Assembly (NCBI RefSeq): GCF_900230225.1 | Contig: NZ_OCNH01000003.1 | Coordinates: forward strand, 806,001-870,000 | Source: Spirosoma fluviale | GTDB lineage: Bacteria > Bacteroidota > Bacteroidia > Cytophagales > Spirosomataceae | Direction: 5' to 3' | Length of the DNA: 64,000 bases | In this document: positions 17,967 to 26,721 of the stretch, one piece after another | Layout: the number at the start of each line of letters is the position of its first letter | How positions within the stretch are numbered: position 1 is the first letter of the stretch | The notes under the pieces: generated by a model | Database searches by the model: none | What the model saw: only the letters and a program-made list of their open reading frames with translations | What the model was told of the DNA's origin: nothing | Program-made: the position numbers and the translations under genes

Positions 17967-19958
17967 TCAGGACTCGGCCATTTTGTGCGAGAATTTGAGG
18001 ATGATGAACTCAGCGGGCCTGACGGCGGCCATGCCGATTTCAATAATCATGCGTCCTTCCAGAATGTCGAGCGGAGTCATGGTTTTGCCCAGGCCCACTG
18101 CCACGTAAAACGCGTGTTCGGGTTTGATGCCCTGCAAAGCGCCCTGCCGCCAGAGGGTATTCAGGAAGTTTTCGATCATGGCCTGCACTTTTACCCAGGT
18201 GTTGGCGTCGTTAGGCTCAAAGACGAACTGCTCGGTGGCCTTCTTGACCGACTCTTCCACGAAGTTGAAAAGCCGCCTTACGGGCACGTAGCGCCATTCG
18301 TTATCGTTACCGGCTAGGGTGCGGGCACCCCAAACCAGTGTGCCTTTGCCCGTAAACGTGCGGATGATGTTGATCGACTTGCCCGAGTTAACATCCACAT
18401 TGTACTCGCCCTGCTGCTCCTGCGAAATCTTGACGCCGGGGCCAACGACCGCATTCAGGCTCACATTGGCGGGTGCTTTCCAGACGCCCCGATCGCGATC
18501 GGTGCTGGCGTAAACGCCCGCAATAGCTCCCGAGGGAGGTAGCAGGTTGAAGGCTTCGGTAGCTTTGGTGACCAGATCTTTATAGGTGCCAAAGGAGGCC
18601 GTCAGCGCATCGTTGAGGGTTTTTTCGTAGTTTTTCTGCGTCGTGATCACGAAACGGAAAAACGTAATAGCTTCATTGGCGGCAACTAAAACTGGACTCA
18701 GGGCCACGTTCCCTCTTTTTTTAGCCGTGTCAGCGGTCGCGTAATCAGCTATCACATCGGCGGGGTCGGCAGCGGTAAGCAAGGCCGCTCCATTGGCGAA
18801 GCCCAGTAACTTGGCGGCTTTATCCAGGTCGGCCCCGGTGGTGAGCACGTTTATCGCATCAGCAGCAGGGACAAGGCCACTCAGGTGTTTGTGATGATTG
18901 GCTACCAGGGTTAGCCCGGTCTTTGCTACGTAAGTGTCAATGTCGGTTCGCAGCTTAAACAGGATACCTGTGGCCGGTATGGGAGCTTCCTCATAACGAT
19001 CCTGAATGCGGGCAAGTACTTTGACGGTAATGGCCGTAATAGCGCCTAGTTTAGCCTCTACATCCGCTTTGGTAGCATTGTCGGCCAGGGCTTTGTATTC
19101 GCCCAGCTTGGCCGTCTGGAAACTTTCAAGTGATACATCCGCCGAACCCGTGATGGCTGCTTCGAGAGGGGGGAGGGCATTTACAAACGTCTCGACCGTT
19201 TCCAGTTGAGCCATGAGCTTCAGGATGTCCGGATTGGTTGTCAGGCTGCTCAGTTGAACGGGATCATTGGTTACCGTTCGTTGCAGTTTGAGATTACGGC
19301 GCAGCAGCGTTCGGGGTAGGGTGGCTTGAATCCAGGGGCCGTAAGCCGCGCCGTATTTGAGGTAATTGATCCCGATTTTATCCCGGAAAGCCTTGACCGT
19401 TTCTGCAAAAGCATCTTTATCCGTTGACCGGGTCAGATCGCACAGGGTAACCCGATCCTTGAGTTTGTTGCACTGAATGAGAGCTTGTTTCTGGAATTCG
19501 TAGGGACCAGCCGCAACCGAAACAGAATCCGGCGATAGAATGATGGTTGGCTCATCCTCCTGCTCCAGGGCCAGCAATGCCGCTTTCAGGTCGGCAGAGT
19601 CTACGTCCGCCGGGTATTTTCCGGCCGAAATAATGTAACATTTGCCACCGCCATTGGCATAAAACAACCGTAGGCTATCGTATAAGTACAGTTTGGCATT
19701 GGTATCTGCCATCAAAAACTGGTTGTTGTTATCCAGCGTAACCGTTATATCCTGCGAAGGCCCCCCACCAAAGATGGCTTCGTACTCGGCAATGGATTCG
19801 ATCCGTTTCGGCTTATTGAATAGCGATTCTCCGTTCTGTTCCGCCTTTTCGGTGTACCCGATAAAAGCGGGTATGGCGGTTTCTACAGCGGCTATTGAAG
19901 GCGGAAATTTGGGTATTTCCTCGACGTATACCCCCGGCGTGTTATACGGTGCTGCCAT
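17967..19958 (-). CDS. Contractile tail sheath protein with large insertion
   Basis: This 663-aa sheath subunit forms the contractile outer cylinder. The N-terminus (MAAPYNTPGVYVEEIPKFPP, then AIPAFIGYTEKAEQNG) and C-terminus (WRYVPVRRLFNFVEESVKKA, then FYVAVGLGKTMTPLDILEGR) are textbook for eCIS sheath proteins. Between residues about 215 and 470 lies an Ala/Thr-rich helical segment absent from minimal sheaths of roughly 350-480 residues. It probably forms a surface-exposed domain on the outside of the sheath. Only one sheath gene is present, unlike three in AFP/PVC. The gene is 32 nt after the unknown 343-aa gene. Confidence 0.94.
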   Translation of the reverse strand: MAAPYNTPGVYVEEIPKFPPSIAAVETAIPAFIGYTEKAEQNGESLFNKPKRIESIAEYEAIFGGGPSQDITVTLDNNNQFLMADTNAKLYLYDSLRLFYANGGGKCYIISAGKYPADVDSADLKAALLALEQEDEPTIILSPDSVSVAAGPYEFQKQALIQCNKLKDRVTLCDLTRSTDKDAFAETVKAFRDKIGINYLKYGAAYGPWIQATLPRTLLRRNLKLQRTVTNDPVQLSSLTTNPDILKLMAQLETVETFVNALPPLEAAITGSADVSLESFQTAKLGEYKALADNATKADVEAKLGAITAITVKVLARIQDRYEEAPIPATGILFKLRTDIDTYVAKTGLTLVANHHKHLSGLVPAADAINVLTTGADLDKAAKLLGFANGAALLTAADPADVIADYATADTAKKRGNVALSPVLVAANEAITFFRFVITTQKNYEKTLNDALTASFGTYKDLVTKATEAFNLLPPSGAIAGVYASTDRDRGVWKAPANVSLNAVVGPGVKISQEQQGEYNVDVNSGKSINIIRTFTGKGTLVWGARTLAGNDNEWRYVPVRRLFNFVEESVKKATEQFVFEPNDANTWVKVQAMIENFLNTLWRQGALQGIKPEHAFYVAVGLGKTMTPLDILEGRMIIEIGMAAVRPAEFIILKFSHKMAES

Positions 19959-19990
19959 GATTTGTGTGTTACTTGTTAGGAATGAGACGG

Positions 19991-21022
19991 TTATTTTAGG
20001 ATTTGCGAGAATAGACCCGTGATTTTTTCGGCATCATCAGGGTCAGCAGAAAGCTGTATGGAATCGGGTGAGGGTTTGAGTCTGGTGTTATTATCTTCGC
20101 TGAACAGGGTCAGCGGAAGTGGGTCCGGCTCCGTGGAGAGTAGGTCACCCGTGCGTTTGTCGATGTATTGCCAGATCGTAGACCGGTTTTTGAACCGAAT
20201 CTCAAAAACGGGTGGAACCGCTTTGGGTAATCCATTCACAACACAACTGAAATCGGCGTCGCCGGGACGTTCGGCCGTGATGCGAACGAGGGTATATACG
20301 TTGTCGGGAATTTCGGCGGATAACTGGATACCGCGCAGCCCCGTCGGCGGAAATTCGCTTAGGGCTGGGGGGGCGTCGATGAGTGGTACATCGTCCTGAT
20401 GCAAATAGACCGGCTGGGTGTTTGCCTGAGCCGCCAGTTGCTGGGTGGTAGCATCGGGCTGACTACTCGTCAGTTGCACGAGCTTTGCCCCCGACCGCGC
20501 CAGCGATTCCACTTTAGCATTTGCGCTGGCCGCCAGAGTAGGGATTTCTTTCGACAGAAATAGTGATTTAACCCCATTGATCGTCCGGGAAATGCCGGTG
20601 AGGTTCGACAGAACGGGTACGCCTGTTTTGTACCGATCATAGCCGTCGCTGGCCCGGTTGTAGTACTCCCGGATGGTTTGTCTGGACAGGGTCAGGGCCG
20701 TATACTGAAAGAAGGCAGGATCTTGTACGGTCAGGATCAGATCAAACCGGGTATCGGCGGGCACCGGTGTGCCATCGGGAACGGCGACGACGCAGCCGAG
20801 GGTCGTTGCCCGGTAGATACCGCCCAGCTTTTTCAGCGTCTTCTGGGTGGATTCGGTAGGGGTAAGGCTGATGAGCTGGCGCACATCGTAGGTCAGCAAA
20901 CGCCGGACCTTCACGGCGTCATCCAGCAGGTCAAACAACGTAGAGCCGTTGTCCAGCCAGTAGTGGTGGAGTATCCGCAGCTCAAAAAGGCGCTTGTACC
21001 GGCTCGTTGTGCTCTCTGCCAT
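19991..21022 (-). CDS. Unknown eCIS-linked protein between cap and sheath genes
   Basis: This 343-aa protein matches no family I recognise. It begins 'MAESTTSRYKRLFELRILHH' and has mixed alpha/beta character with no signal peptide or membrane segment. Its central part (about 160-210) is Ala/Ser/Gln-rich, and a C-terminal region includes 'FEIRFKNRSTIWQYIDKRTG'. It starts one base after the DUF4255 stop and lies just before the sheath gene, so it is co-expressed with the particle. Its position suggests a cap, collar or sheath-associated role; this is inference from gene order only. Confidence 0.7.
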   Translation of the reverse strand: MAESTTSRYKRLFELRILHHYWLDNGSTLFDLLDDAVKVRRLLTYDVRQLISLTPTESTQKTLKKLGGIYRATTLGCVVAVPDGTPVPADTRFDLILTVQDPAFFQYTALTLSRQTIREYYNRASDGYDRYKTGVPVLSNLTGISRTINGVKSLFLSKEIPTLAASANAKVESLARSGAKLVQLTSSQPDATTQQLAAQANTQPVYLHQDDVPLIDAPPALSEFPPTGLRGIQLSAEIPDNVYTLVRITAERPGDADFSCVVNGLPKAVPPVFEIRFKNRSTIWQYIDKRTGDLLSTEPDPLPLTLFSEDNNTRLKPSPDSIQLSADPDDAEKITGLFSQILK

Positions 21023-21023
21023 G

Positions 21024-21674
21024 TTAGTTTACCGCCGGTTTTTTGTGGTAAAAATTACTGCTGATCTCTGTAATGACGCCACGCTCGGGCTGTCGGGACT
21101 TGAACTTCAGTTCGAGCATGCGGAAGATGTAGAGCGCAAACGGATATTGCTTGCCCCCCAACGTTCCCCAGAGGTGATTGACTTCTTCCATACTGGGTGA
21201 GTACAGTTCGATATTCATCTTGAAGGCCTCCAACTGATCGAGTTCGTTGACAATGGCCGTTGGTGGTGTCAGAGAGTCCGGATCGACCGAATCCTGGGTG
21301 AAGGCAAGTCGGTACTGAAAAAACTGAATACCGCGAGACAGCATCAGCATGGCAATCATATAGTCGGTGTGCGTAGCGGTAAGGAGTACCTTGAGATTCA
21401 GAAAAACAGGTGGGTTTTCATAGCTCACACTCAGGTTAGCATCGTGGCGGATGTAGTTTGGGAGATTTTTCAGCGTCTTCTCCTCCTGAATATTAACGAC
21501 CGATAGAATAAGTCGGTTGCGGGGAACTCCGTTCGCTGCGTTACCTGACGCAAAGCCTTCTGCCAGATTGCCCAGTACAGCCCGGTTAGAGCTTGCATCA
21601 GCATTGGGTATGTCGTAGGTCATCAAATGCCTATTCAACTCATTCATGACAATGCTTAAGGCGTGGGCAATCAT
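21024..21674 (-). CDS. DUF4255 / Pvc16-type tail terminator (cap) protein
   Basis: This 216-aa protein starts 'MIAHALSIVMNELNRHLMTY' and contains 'GNAANGVPRNRLILSVVNIQEEKTLKN' in its first half, the expected pattern of DUF4255 (Pvc16/Afp16 N-terminal domain). These proteins cap the end of the tube and sheath and stop elongation. It is the first gene of the eCIS operon. Its start faces a 611-nt region shared with the divergent hybrid histidine kinase. A weak purine-rich ribosome-binding stretch (AAAGAG) precedes the ATG. Confidence 0.92.
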   Translation of the reverse strand: MIAHALSIVMNELNRHLMTYDIPNADASSNRAVLGNLAEGFASGNAANGVPRNRLILSVVNIQEEKTLKNLPNYIRHDANLSVSYENPPVFLNLKVLLTATHTDYMIAMLMLSRGIQFFQYRLAFTQDSVDPDSLTPPTAIVNELDQLEAFKMNIELYSPSMEEVNHLWGTLGGKQYPFALYIFRMLELKFKSRQPERGVITEISSNFYHKKPAVN

Positions 21675-21692
21675 ATCTCTTTACACTATATT

Positions 21693-21707
21693 ATGATTGG
21701 TAATCAT
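21693..21707. promoter_or_regulatory. Palindrome ATGATT-GGT-AATCAT upstream of eCIS operon
   Basis: A perfect 6+3+6 inverted repeat lies 19 bases upstream of the first eCIS start codon, where a repressor bound at or just after the promoter would block transcription. The sequence is seen directly; operator function is inferred. Confidence 0.4.
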
Positions 21708-21872
21708 CTGGTTAATTAGGTCGTAATTTTGCTTACAGCAGTGAACATAATTCATGACTTTCCCTTTGAGTATAATCTTTGAGTAAACGGTCAGAAAGGT
21801 ATTTAAGCAACTTTTAGTAGGATGTACCCGATACGTCTGCGGAAATGTTCTGTTTTTTTGGTTAAACAGGTT

Positions 21873-21887
21873 ATTACCACTGGTAAT
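21873..21887. promoter_or_regulatory. Palindrome ATTACC-ACT-GGTAAT upstream of eCIS operon
   Basis: A perfect 6+3+6 inverted repeat lies about 200 bp upstream of the operon. It shares the GGTAAT core with the palindrome at 21693-21707 (GGTAATCAT), so both could be bound by one dimeric regulator. Function is inferred. Confidence 0.4.
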
Positions 21888-22285
21888 CGTTGGTGACGAA
21901 GGTTTTTATAAATAATACTGAAGTAAACACAAGCGAAGGATTTAGATCCATGTTCAATTAATAAGATAAGCGGAAGGTATTAAGTATATCTACAGGGTAT
22001 ATGTGTTGTTTTTTTTGCGGGTAAGTATATCGTTTTATTTAATTTGGTTCTTTGTTTTTAATAAAAATTGGAATTGATTAAAGAAAATACCATCCAGCTA
22101 CCAGACAGGCTGTTTTAGTTGCTACTTTTATAGTTGATTTAAAGCTTGCCATAAAAAGCGATTTACAAGCCCTATTTAGCTACGCATAGATTATTGACAG
22201 TGCCGCATAGCCAATAGTAGTACTGTCACCAGTTCAAACGTATTCTTGGGATCATATTGGCTGGCTTATTAAACTATTAACTATA

Positions 22286-25069
22286 ATGGCTTACTCGACA
22301 ACCCGGAGTTTATGGCCAATTGATCTAATCAACTTCAGGCAGTTATTGTTTTTGTTCTTTGTGCTGTTTCTGGGCACTTCTATCGCTGAAGCTGGCGTGC
22401 AGCCCCTTGCCCGGCGCGGTACGCTTGATCTGAGAAAAGTAGATCTCACCGACCAGACCATTGAATTGACCGGACAATGGAAATGGTACTGGCATCAGCT
22501 TCGTTCACCAAAACAGGCCGAATCGGCAGCGGAGTATATCGACTTCCCTCAACAGTGGTCTGCCAGTACCTGGCAACAGCAGGCTCTGCCACGGCAGGGT
22601 TTTGCTACCTATGGACTAATTATTTTATTGCCTGCCAGACACCGCCCACTTTCGTTAAAACTACCGGATCAAAATACCGCTTACCGGCTTTTTGTCAACG
22701 GTAAGGAGCTGGCTCACGATGGGAACCCGACTACGTCGGCCGCCACAACGATACCTCACTGGTCAACACAATTGGTTTCGTTACCTGTTTCGGGCGATAC
22801 GCTTACTCTTCTTCTACAACTGGCTAATTACCAGCATGCTAAAGGGGGATCTACAAAAGCCATTACCATCGGTGAGTCAACGAAGATGGCTTCTGATCTG
22901 GCCATAGAGCAGGCTATGGCGGTGTTTATGACGGGTTTTGTCCTCATGAGCGGGTTGTTTTTCCTGGGCTTGTTTGCGTTTAGCTCAATGGATCGTCCCA
23001 TGCTCTATTATGGCTTGTTCTGTCTGGCCTACAGCTACCGGTTAATGGGGACGGATTACTACATTCTCCATACGCTGTTTCCGCAAATACCCTGGTACAT
23101 AAGTATCCGTTTAGAGTATGGGTCGCTGTATCTGGCAATAGGATTGTTTGTCCAGTACACCCAGTCGTTGTACCCCCGAGATACGCACCCCGTTATTATC
23201 AGAGCGATGGCGTGGCTCTGTTTTGCGTTTTTGGGAACGGTTCTGTTGCTGCCGCCCATGCTGTTTACCCACCTGATGGATGCGTTCCTGGGGTTGATGG
23301 TCGCTTATATCGGTTATGCCATCTATGTGTACTGGATGGCTTTTCGCCGGAAGCGGCCGGGGGCAACTTATTCGCTGATGAGTACGGGGTTGTTACTTAC
23401 CGTTTTTACCCTAATCCTCATTCAGTATTTTGGCTTTGTGGCTCCCTTGCAGATAGAACTGTTTGCGGGCTATCTGGGCTTCTTTTTTCTACAGTCGCTG
23501 GTACTGGCCTTTCGGTTTACCTATGCACTCAACGAAGCGCGGTATACCGAAAAACAGTTCCTGGCCAATATGAGCCATGAGATTCGGACGCCCCTCAATG
23601 CCATCCTCGGCTTCTCGGAGATGCTCGAAGCGGCTCCCCTCGATAAGGAGCAGAAAGAATCGCTGCATTACATCCGTACGGCGGGCAAAAACCTGCTCAC
23701 CATCGTCAATGATATTCTGGATATTGCTAAAATTGAAGCCGGTATGCTTCCGTTAGAGATCATTCCGTTCAGTCTGGGCTCGCTGGCCGATTCGATTCGA
23801 ACCATGATTCTGCCGGTAGCCACAGAGAAAAATCTGTCACTTGTGGTCGAGATAGATCCAACCCTGCCAGCTATTGTTCTGGGCGACCCAACCCGGCTAA
23901 CCCAGATCCTGCTCAATTTGCTTAGCAATGCAGTCAAATTTACCCAGCAGGGTAGTGTAATCGCCCGCATTGTCAACGTAGGCGAAACGGCTGACTCGAT
24001 ACGCGTACGTTTTTCGGTGCAGGACACGGGCATCGGCATGGCGCCGGAGGTGTTGCCGTATATTTTTGAGCGATTCCGTCAGGCCAATGATTTTACTACC
24101 CGGTACTACGGAGGAACGGGGCTGGGCCTGAGTATCGTCAAATCCCTTACGGAGATGCAGGGGGGCTGGGTCACCGTTTCGAGTACACTCGGTCAGGGTT
24201 CCTGTTTTACCCTTGAAATTCCTTACAAACCGACGGCTAACCCGCAGGAACCAACGGTTGACCTATCGGTCGAGCCCCAGCTGACGGCTACCCAGAATGT
24301 CCGTATCCTGGTGGTAGAAGATAACCTGATCAACCAAAAGCTGGCTCAGCAGGTGCTTAAACGATTGGGCTACACTAGTCAAATTGTTGAAAATGGGCAG
24401 GAGGCACTCGATCTGCTGAAGGTAACCAACTTCGATCTGATATTGATGGATATTCAGATGCCTATTATGGATGGTTATACCACCACCCGCTATATTCGGA
24501 CTACCCTGCAAAGCTCGGTACCTATTATTGCCATGACCGCCCACGCCCTGGCCAGTGAACGTGAACAGTGCCTGCAGGCCGGTATGAACGACTTTATTCC
24601 TAAACCGTTTCAACTCGATGAATTGCAGCGAATCATGCGGAAATACACCCCCTCTACCCTGAAAGCGACACCGGCTGAACCAGATAAAACAGCGAAAAGG
24701 CCAGTTACAAGTTTCGCCCTTGAACCGCTATTGCTCTCAGTAGATAATGATTCGGCTTTCGCGGCTGAGGTATTAGACCTGTTTTTAAGTCAAACCAGCC
24801 AGGAACTGGGTCAGATTAAGCAGGCAATCGCGCAGAACGACAATGTCACGATTGCGCGTCTGGTCCATACCCAGAAGGTCCCCATTCGCACCTTTGGCTT
24901 AACACAGATCAGCCAGTTGATTGACACGTTCGAAGCCCAGCTCGCTGCGAATAACGACCCCGTTCAGATCAGTTCGCTAATAAAACAGTATGTGGCAGCG
25001 ATCGAAGCCGAACTGCCAGCGATGCAGACGGCTTTATCGAATTTGCAGAAAGACAGTGTAACCGACTAA
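22286..25069 (+). CDS. 7TMR-DISM hybrid histidine kinase (HK-REC-HPt)
   Basis: This 927-aa membrane sensor carries out a multi-step phosphorelay. A signal/anchor segment (residues ~17-37) precedes a beta-sandwich extracellular region (~40-190) of the 7TMR-DISM extracellular type (LTGQWKWYWHQL; LFVNGKELAHDGNP). A seven-helix membrane block spans ~205-410. The HisKA motif 'FLANMSHEIRTPLNAILGF' has the phospho-acceptor His at ~431. The ATPase domain shows 'LLSNAVKFT', 'DTGIGM' and 'GGTGLGLSIV'. A receiver domain has its phospho-acceptor Asp at ~722 (LMDIQMPIMDGY). A C-terminal HPt-like region has a candidate His at ~861 (LVHTQKVPIRTFG), with a weaker match than usual. A single-receiver protein follows 57 nt downstream and is a likely phosphate partner. 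Divergence from the eCIS operon makes a regulatory link possible but unproven. Confidence 0.93.
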   Translation: MAYSTTRSLWPIDLINFRQLLFLFFVLFLGTSIAEAGVQPLARRGTLDLRKVDLTDQTIELTGQWKWYWHQLRSPKQAESAAEYIDFPQQWSASTWQQQALPRQGFATYGLIILLPARHRPLSLKLPDQNTAYRLFVNGKELAHDGNPTTSAATTIPHWSTQLVSLPVSGDTLTLLLQLANYQHAKGGSTKAITIGESTKMASDLAIEQAMAVFMTGFVLMSGLFFLGLFAFSSMDRPMLYYGLFCLAYSYRLMGTDYYILHTLFPQIPWYISIRLEYGSLYLAIGLFVQYTQSLYPRDTHPVIIRAMAWLCFAFLGTVLLLPPMLFTHLMDAFLGLMVAYIGYAIYVYWMAFRRKRPGATYSLMSTGLLLTVFTLILIQYFGFVAPLQIELFAGYLGFFFLQSLVLAFRFTYALNEARYTEKQFLANMSHEIRTPLNAILGFSEMLEAAPLDKEQKESLHYIRTAGKNLLTIVNDILDIAKIEAGMLPLEIIPFSLGSLADSIRTMILPVATEKNLSLVVEIDPTLPAIVLGDPTRLTQILLNLLSNAVKFTQQGSVIARIVNVGETADSIRVRFSVQDTGIGMAPEVLPYIFERFRQANDFTTRYYGGTGLGLSIVKSLTEMQGGWVTVSSTLGQGSCFTLEIPYKPTANPQEPTVDLSVEPQLTATQNVRILVVEDNLINQKLAQQVLKRLGYTSQIVENGQEALDLLKVTNFDLILMDIQMPIMDGYTTTRYIRTTLQSSVPIIAMTAHALASEREQCLQAGMNDFIPKPFQLDELQRIMRKYTPSTLKATPAEPDKTAKRPVTSFALEPLLLSVDNDSAFAAEVLDLFLSQTSQELGQIKQAIAQNDNVTIARLVHTQKVPIRTFGLTQISQLIDTFEAQLAANNDPVQISSLIKQYVAAIEAELPAMQTALSNLQKDSVTD

Positions 25070-25126
25070 GGGTTTGCTGTAAAAGCATAGGGGCGGAGTT
25101 GATGTGGGGTAGCAGGGAAATACGAA

Positions 25127-25570
25127 ATGTTGGGTTTATTACTAAAAGACAGGATGAATGAGCCACAAATGCCTGATTCACAACGAACAGGTCAACTTAA
25201 AGGCAAGCCATTATCGGGTATATGTATTCTGCTGGTGGAAGATTATCCACTTAATGTGCTTTTTGCCCGACGGCTTCTGGAAGGTTGGGGTGGCTCCGTT
25301 GATGTTGCCGGCAATGGGCAGGATGCGTTGAATATACTAGATCCCGCCAAGCATAAGCTGGTACTGATGGATTTGCAGATGCCCGTTATGGATGGCTACG
25401 AGTCGGCCCGGCGCATGCGGGAACGGGGCGAAACGATCCCCATTATTGCGCTTACGGCCGATACAAACCTGGCTATCGATCAGCATATACAAGACTACGG
25501 TCTGAATGGCGTTTTGACCAAGCCGCTTCAGTCCGAGCCGTTATTGAAAATCATCCTGGCATTGACTTAA
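25127..25570 (+). CDS. Single-domain response regulator (receiver only)
   Basis: This is a 147-aa stand-alone receiver domain. 'ICILLVEDYPLNVLFARRLL' carries the acidic pocket, 'LVLMDLQMPVMDGYESARRM' the phospho-acceptor Asp, and 'PIIALTADTN' and 'GVLTKPLQSEPLL' the conserved Thr and Lys. No DNA-binding or enzymatic output domain follows, so it probably relays or buffers phosphate from the adjacent hybrid kinase. The first ATG (25127) is given; an ATG at 25154 is also possible, since the conserved domain starts only after about residue 30. Confidence 0.9.
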   Translation: MLGLLLKDRMNEPQMPDSQRTGQLKGKPLSGICILLVEDYPLNVLFARRLLEGWGGSVDVAGNGQDALNILDPAKHKLVLMDLQMPVMDGYESARRMRERGETIPIIALTADTNLAIDQHIQDYGLNGVLTKPLQSEPLLKIILALT

Positions 25571-25764
25571 TGTTGCCTTATATCGCTAGTTGACTACCGT
25601 AAATAGTAAGGTTAAGTGTGGTGTAGTGTCTCTAAACCTACGGTGTATACACCTCTTTTTCTCGCAGAAAAGCCTTGTCAGGGCTATCTGGCTCAGGCCA
25701 GAGACAAAATAATCTCAAAAATCACACTCAGCCACATCTCGTCAAATCCTCTAGTCGTTAGCCA

Positions 25765-26679
25765 ATGAAAAACCTCCAGCCACTCCGGATTAAAACCATC
25801 ACGGACTATCACCAGCTCCGGGATTTGCCGAAGCCGGAGCATCCGTTAATCAGCGTTGTGAATTTTGAAGCGATTAAACGCATATCGTGCGATCAGTCGA
25901 CCAGCATTATTCAGGATTTTTATACCATTGCGCTCAAGCGGAATTTCAACGGCAAGATGAAGTATGGCCAGCAGGAATACGATTTTGACGAAGGGCTGAT
26001 GATCTTTATTTCGCCCGGACAGGTGTTTACCATCGAGGCCGATACGGCATTGACCCATACGGGCTGGCTGCTGCTGATCCACCCCGATTTTTTGTGGAAT
26101 ACGCCCTTAGCCAAAAAGATAAAGCAGTACGAATACTTCAGCTATGCCGTCCACGAAGCGCTGCATCTGTCGGAGAAAGAGGAAACCATTGTGACGGGTA
26201 TTATCCAGAACCTGGATCAGGAATACCGCTCCAACATCGATACCTTCAGTCAGGATGTATTGATTGCTCAGCTTGAGCTGTTGCTGACCTATGCCGACCG
26301 GTTTCACCATCGGCAGTTTATCACCCGAAAGATCACCAACCACAAACTCCTCGATCGGTTGGAGAGCATTCTGACGGACTATTTCAACAGCGATGCCGTA
26401 GCCGAAAATGGACTGCCGACGGTGCAGTCCATTGCCGACGCCCTGAACGTATCGCCTAATTACCTGAGCGCCCTGCTGAAGATGCTGACAGGGCAAAGCA
26501 CCCAGCAGCACATTCACGATAAATTGATCGAAAAAGCCAAAGAGAAGTTATCGACCACCGATTTAACCGTCAATGAGATTGCTTATGCCCTTGGGTTCGA
26601 GCATTCGCAGTCGTTCAGCAAGTTATTCAAAAGCAAAACCAACTTCTCCCCGCTGGAATTTCGGACTTCATTCAATTGA
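25765..26679 (+). CDS. AraC-family transcriptional regulator
   Basis: This 304-aa regulator has an N-terminal cupin-like sensing domain (for example 'DEGLMIFISPGQVFTIEADT') and a C-terminal pair of helix-turn-helix motifs. The first HTH is 'SIADALNVSPNYLSALLKML' at ~223-242; the second is 'TVNEIAYALGFEHSQSFSKL' at ~271-290 followed by KSKTNFSPLEFR, the AraC hallmark. It is a lone gene on this strand. Its end converges with the HupE-like gene 42 nt away, so no operon partner reveals its targets. Confidence 0.92.
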   Translation: MKNLQPLRIKTITDYHQLRDLPKPEHPLISVVNFEAIKRISCDQSTSIIQDFYTIALKRNFNGKMKYGQQEYDFDEGLMIFISPGQVFTIEADTALTHTGWLLLIHPDFLWNTPLAKKIKQYEYFSYAVHEALHLSEKEETIVTGIIQNLDQEYRSNIDTFSQDVLIAQLELLLTYADRFHHRQFITRKITNHKLLDRLESILTDYFNSDAVAENGLPTVQSIADALNVSPNYLSALLKMLTGQSTQQHIHDKLIEKAKEKLSTTDLTVNEIAYALGFEHSQSFSKLFKSKTNFSPLEFRTSFN

Positions 26680-26721
26680 AAACTGAGCGTTGATGGAAGT
26701 GAGCAGGCCCTATCGAATGCC

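Larger units (their letters stand above)
21675..22285. promoter_or_regulatory. Divergent control region of eCIS operon and hybrid kinase
   Basis: This 611-bp AT-rich stretch without a credible gene separates the first eCIS gene (leftward) from the 7TMR hybrid kinase (rightward). It must hold both promoters. A -7-like TACGTTTG on the minus strand is at 22242-22235, but no convincing -33 partner is seen. Two 15-bp palindromes with 6-bp arms and a 3-bp spacer are present at 21693-21707 and 21873-21887 and are listed separately. Confidence 0.6.

Noticed and set aside
1..21674. Prophage interpretation of the tail-like genes
   Set aside because: No head, portal, terminase, lysis or integrase genes accompany them, and the Afp7/Pvc7, DUF4255 and DUF5908 proteins are typical of injection systems.
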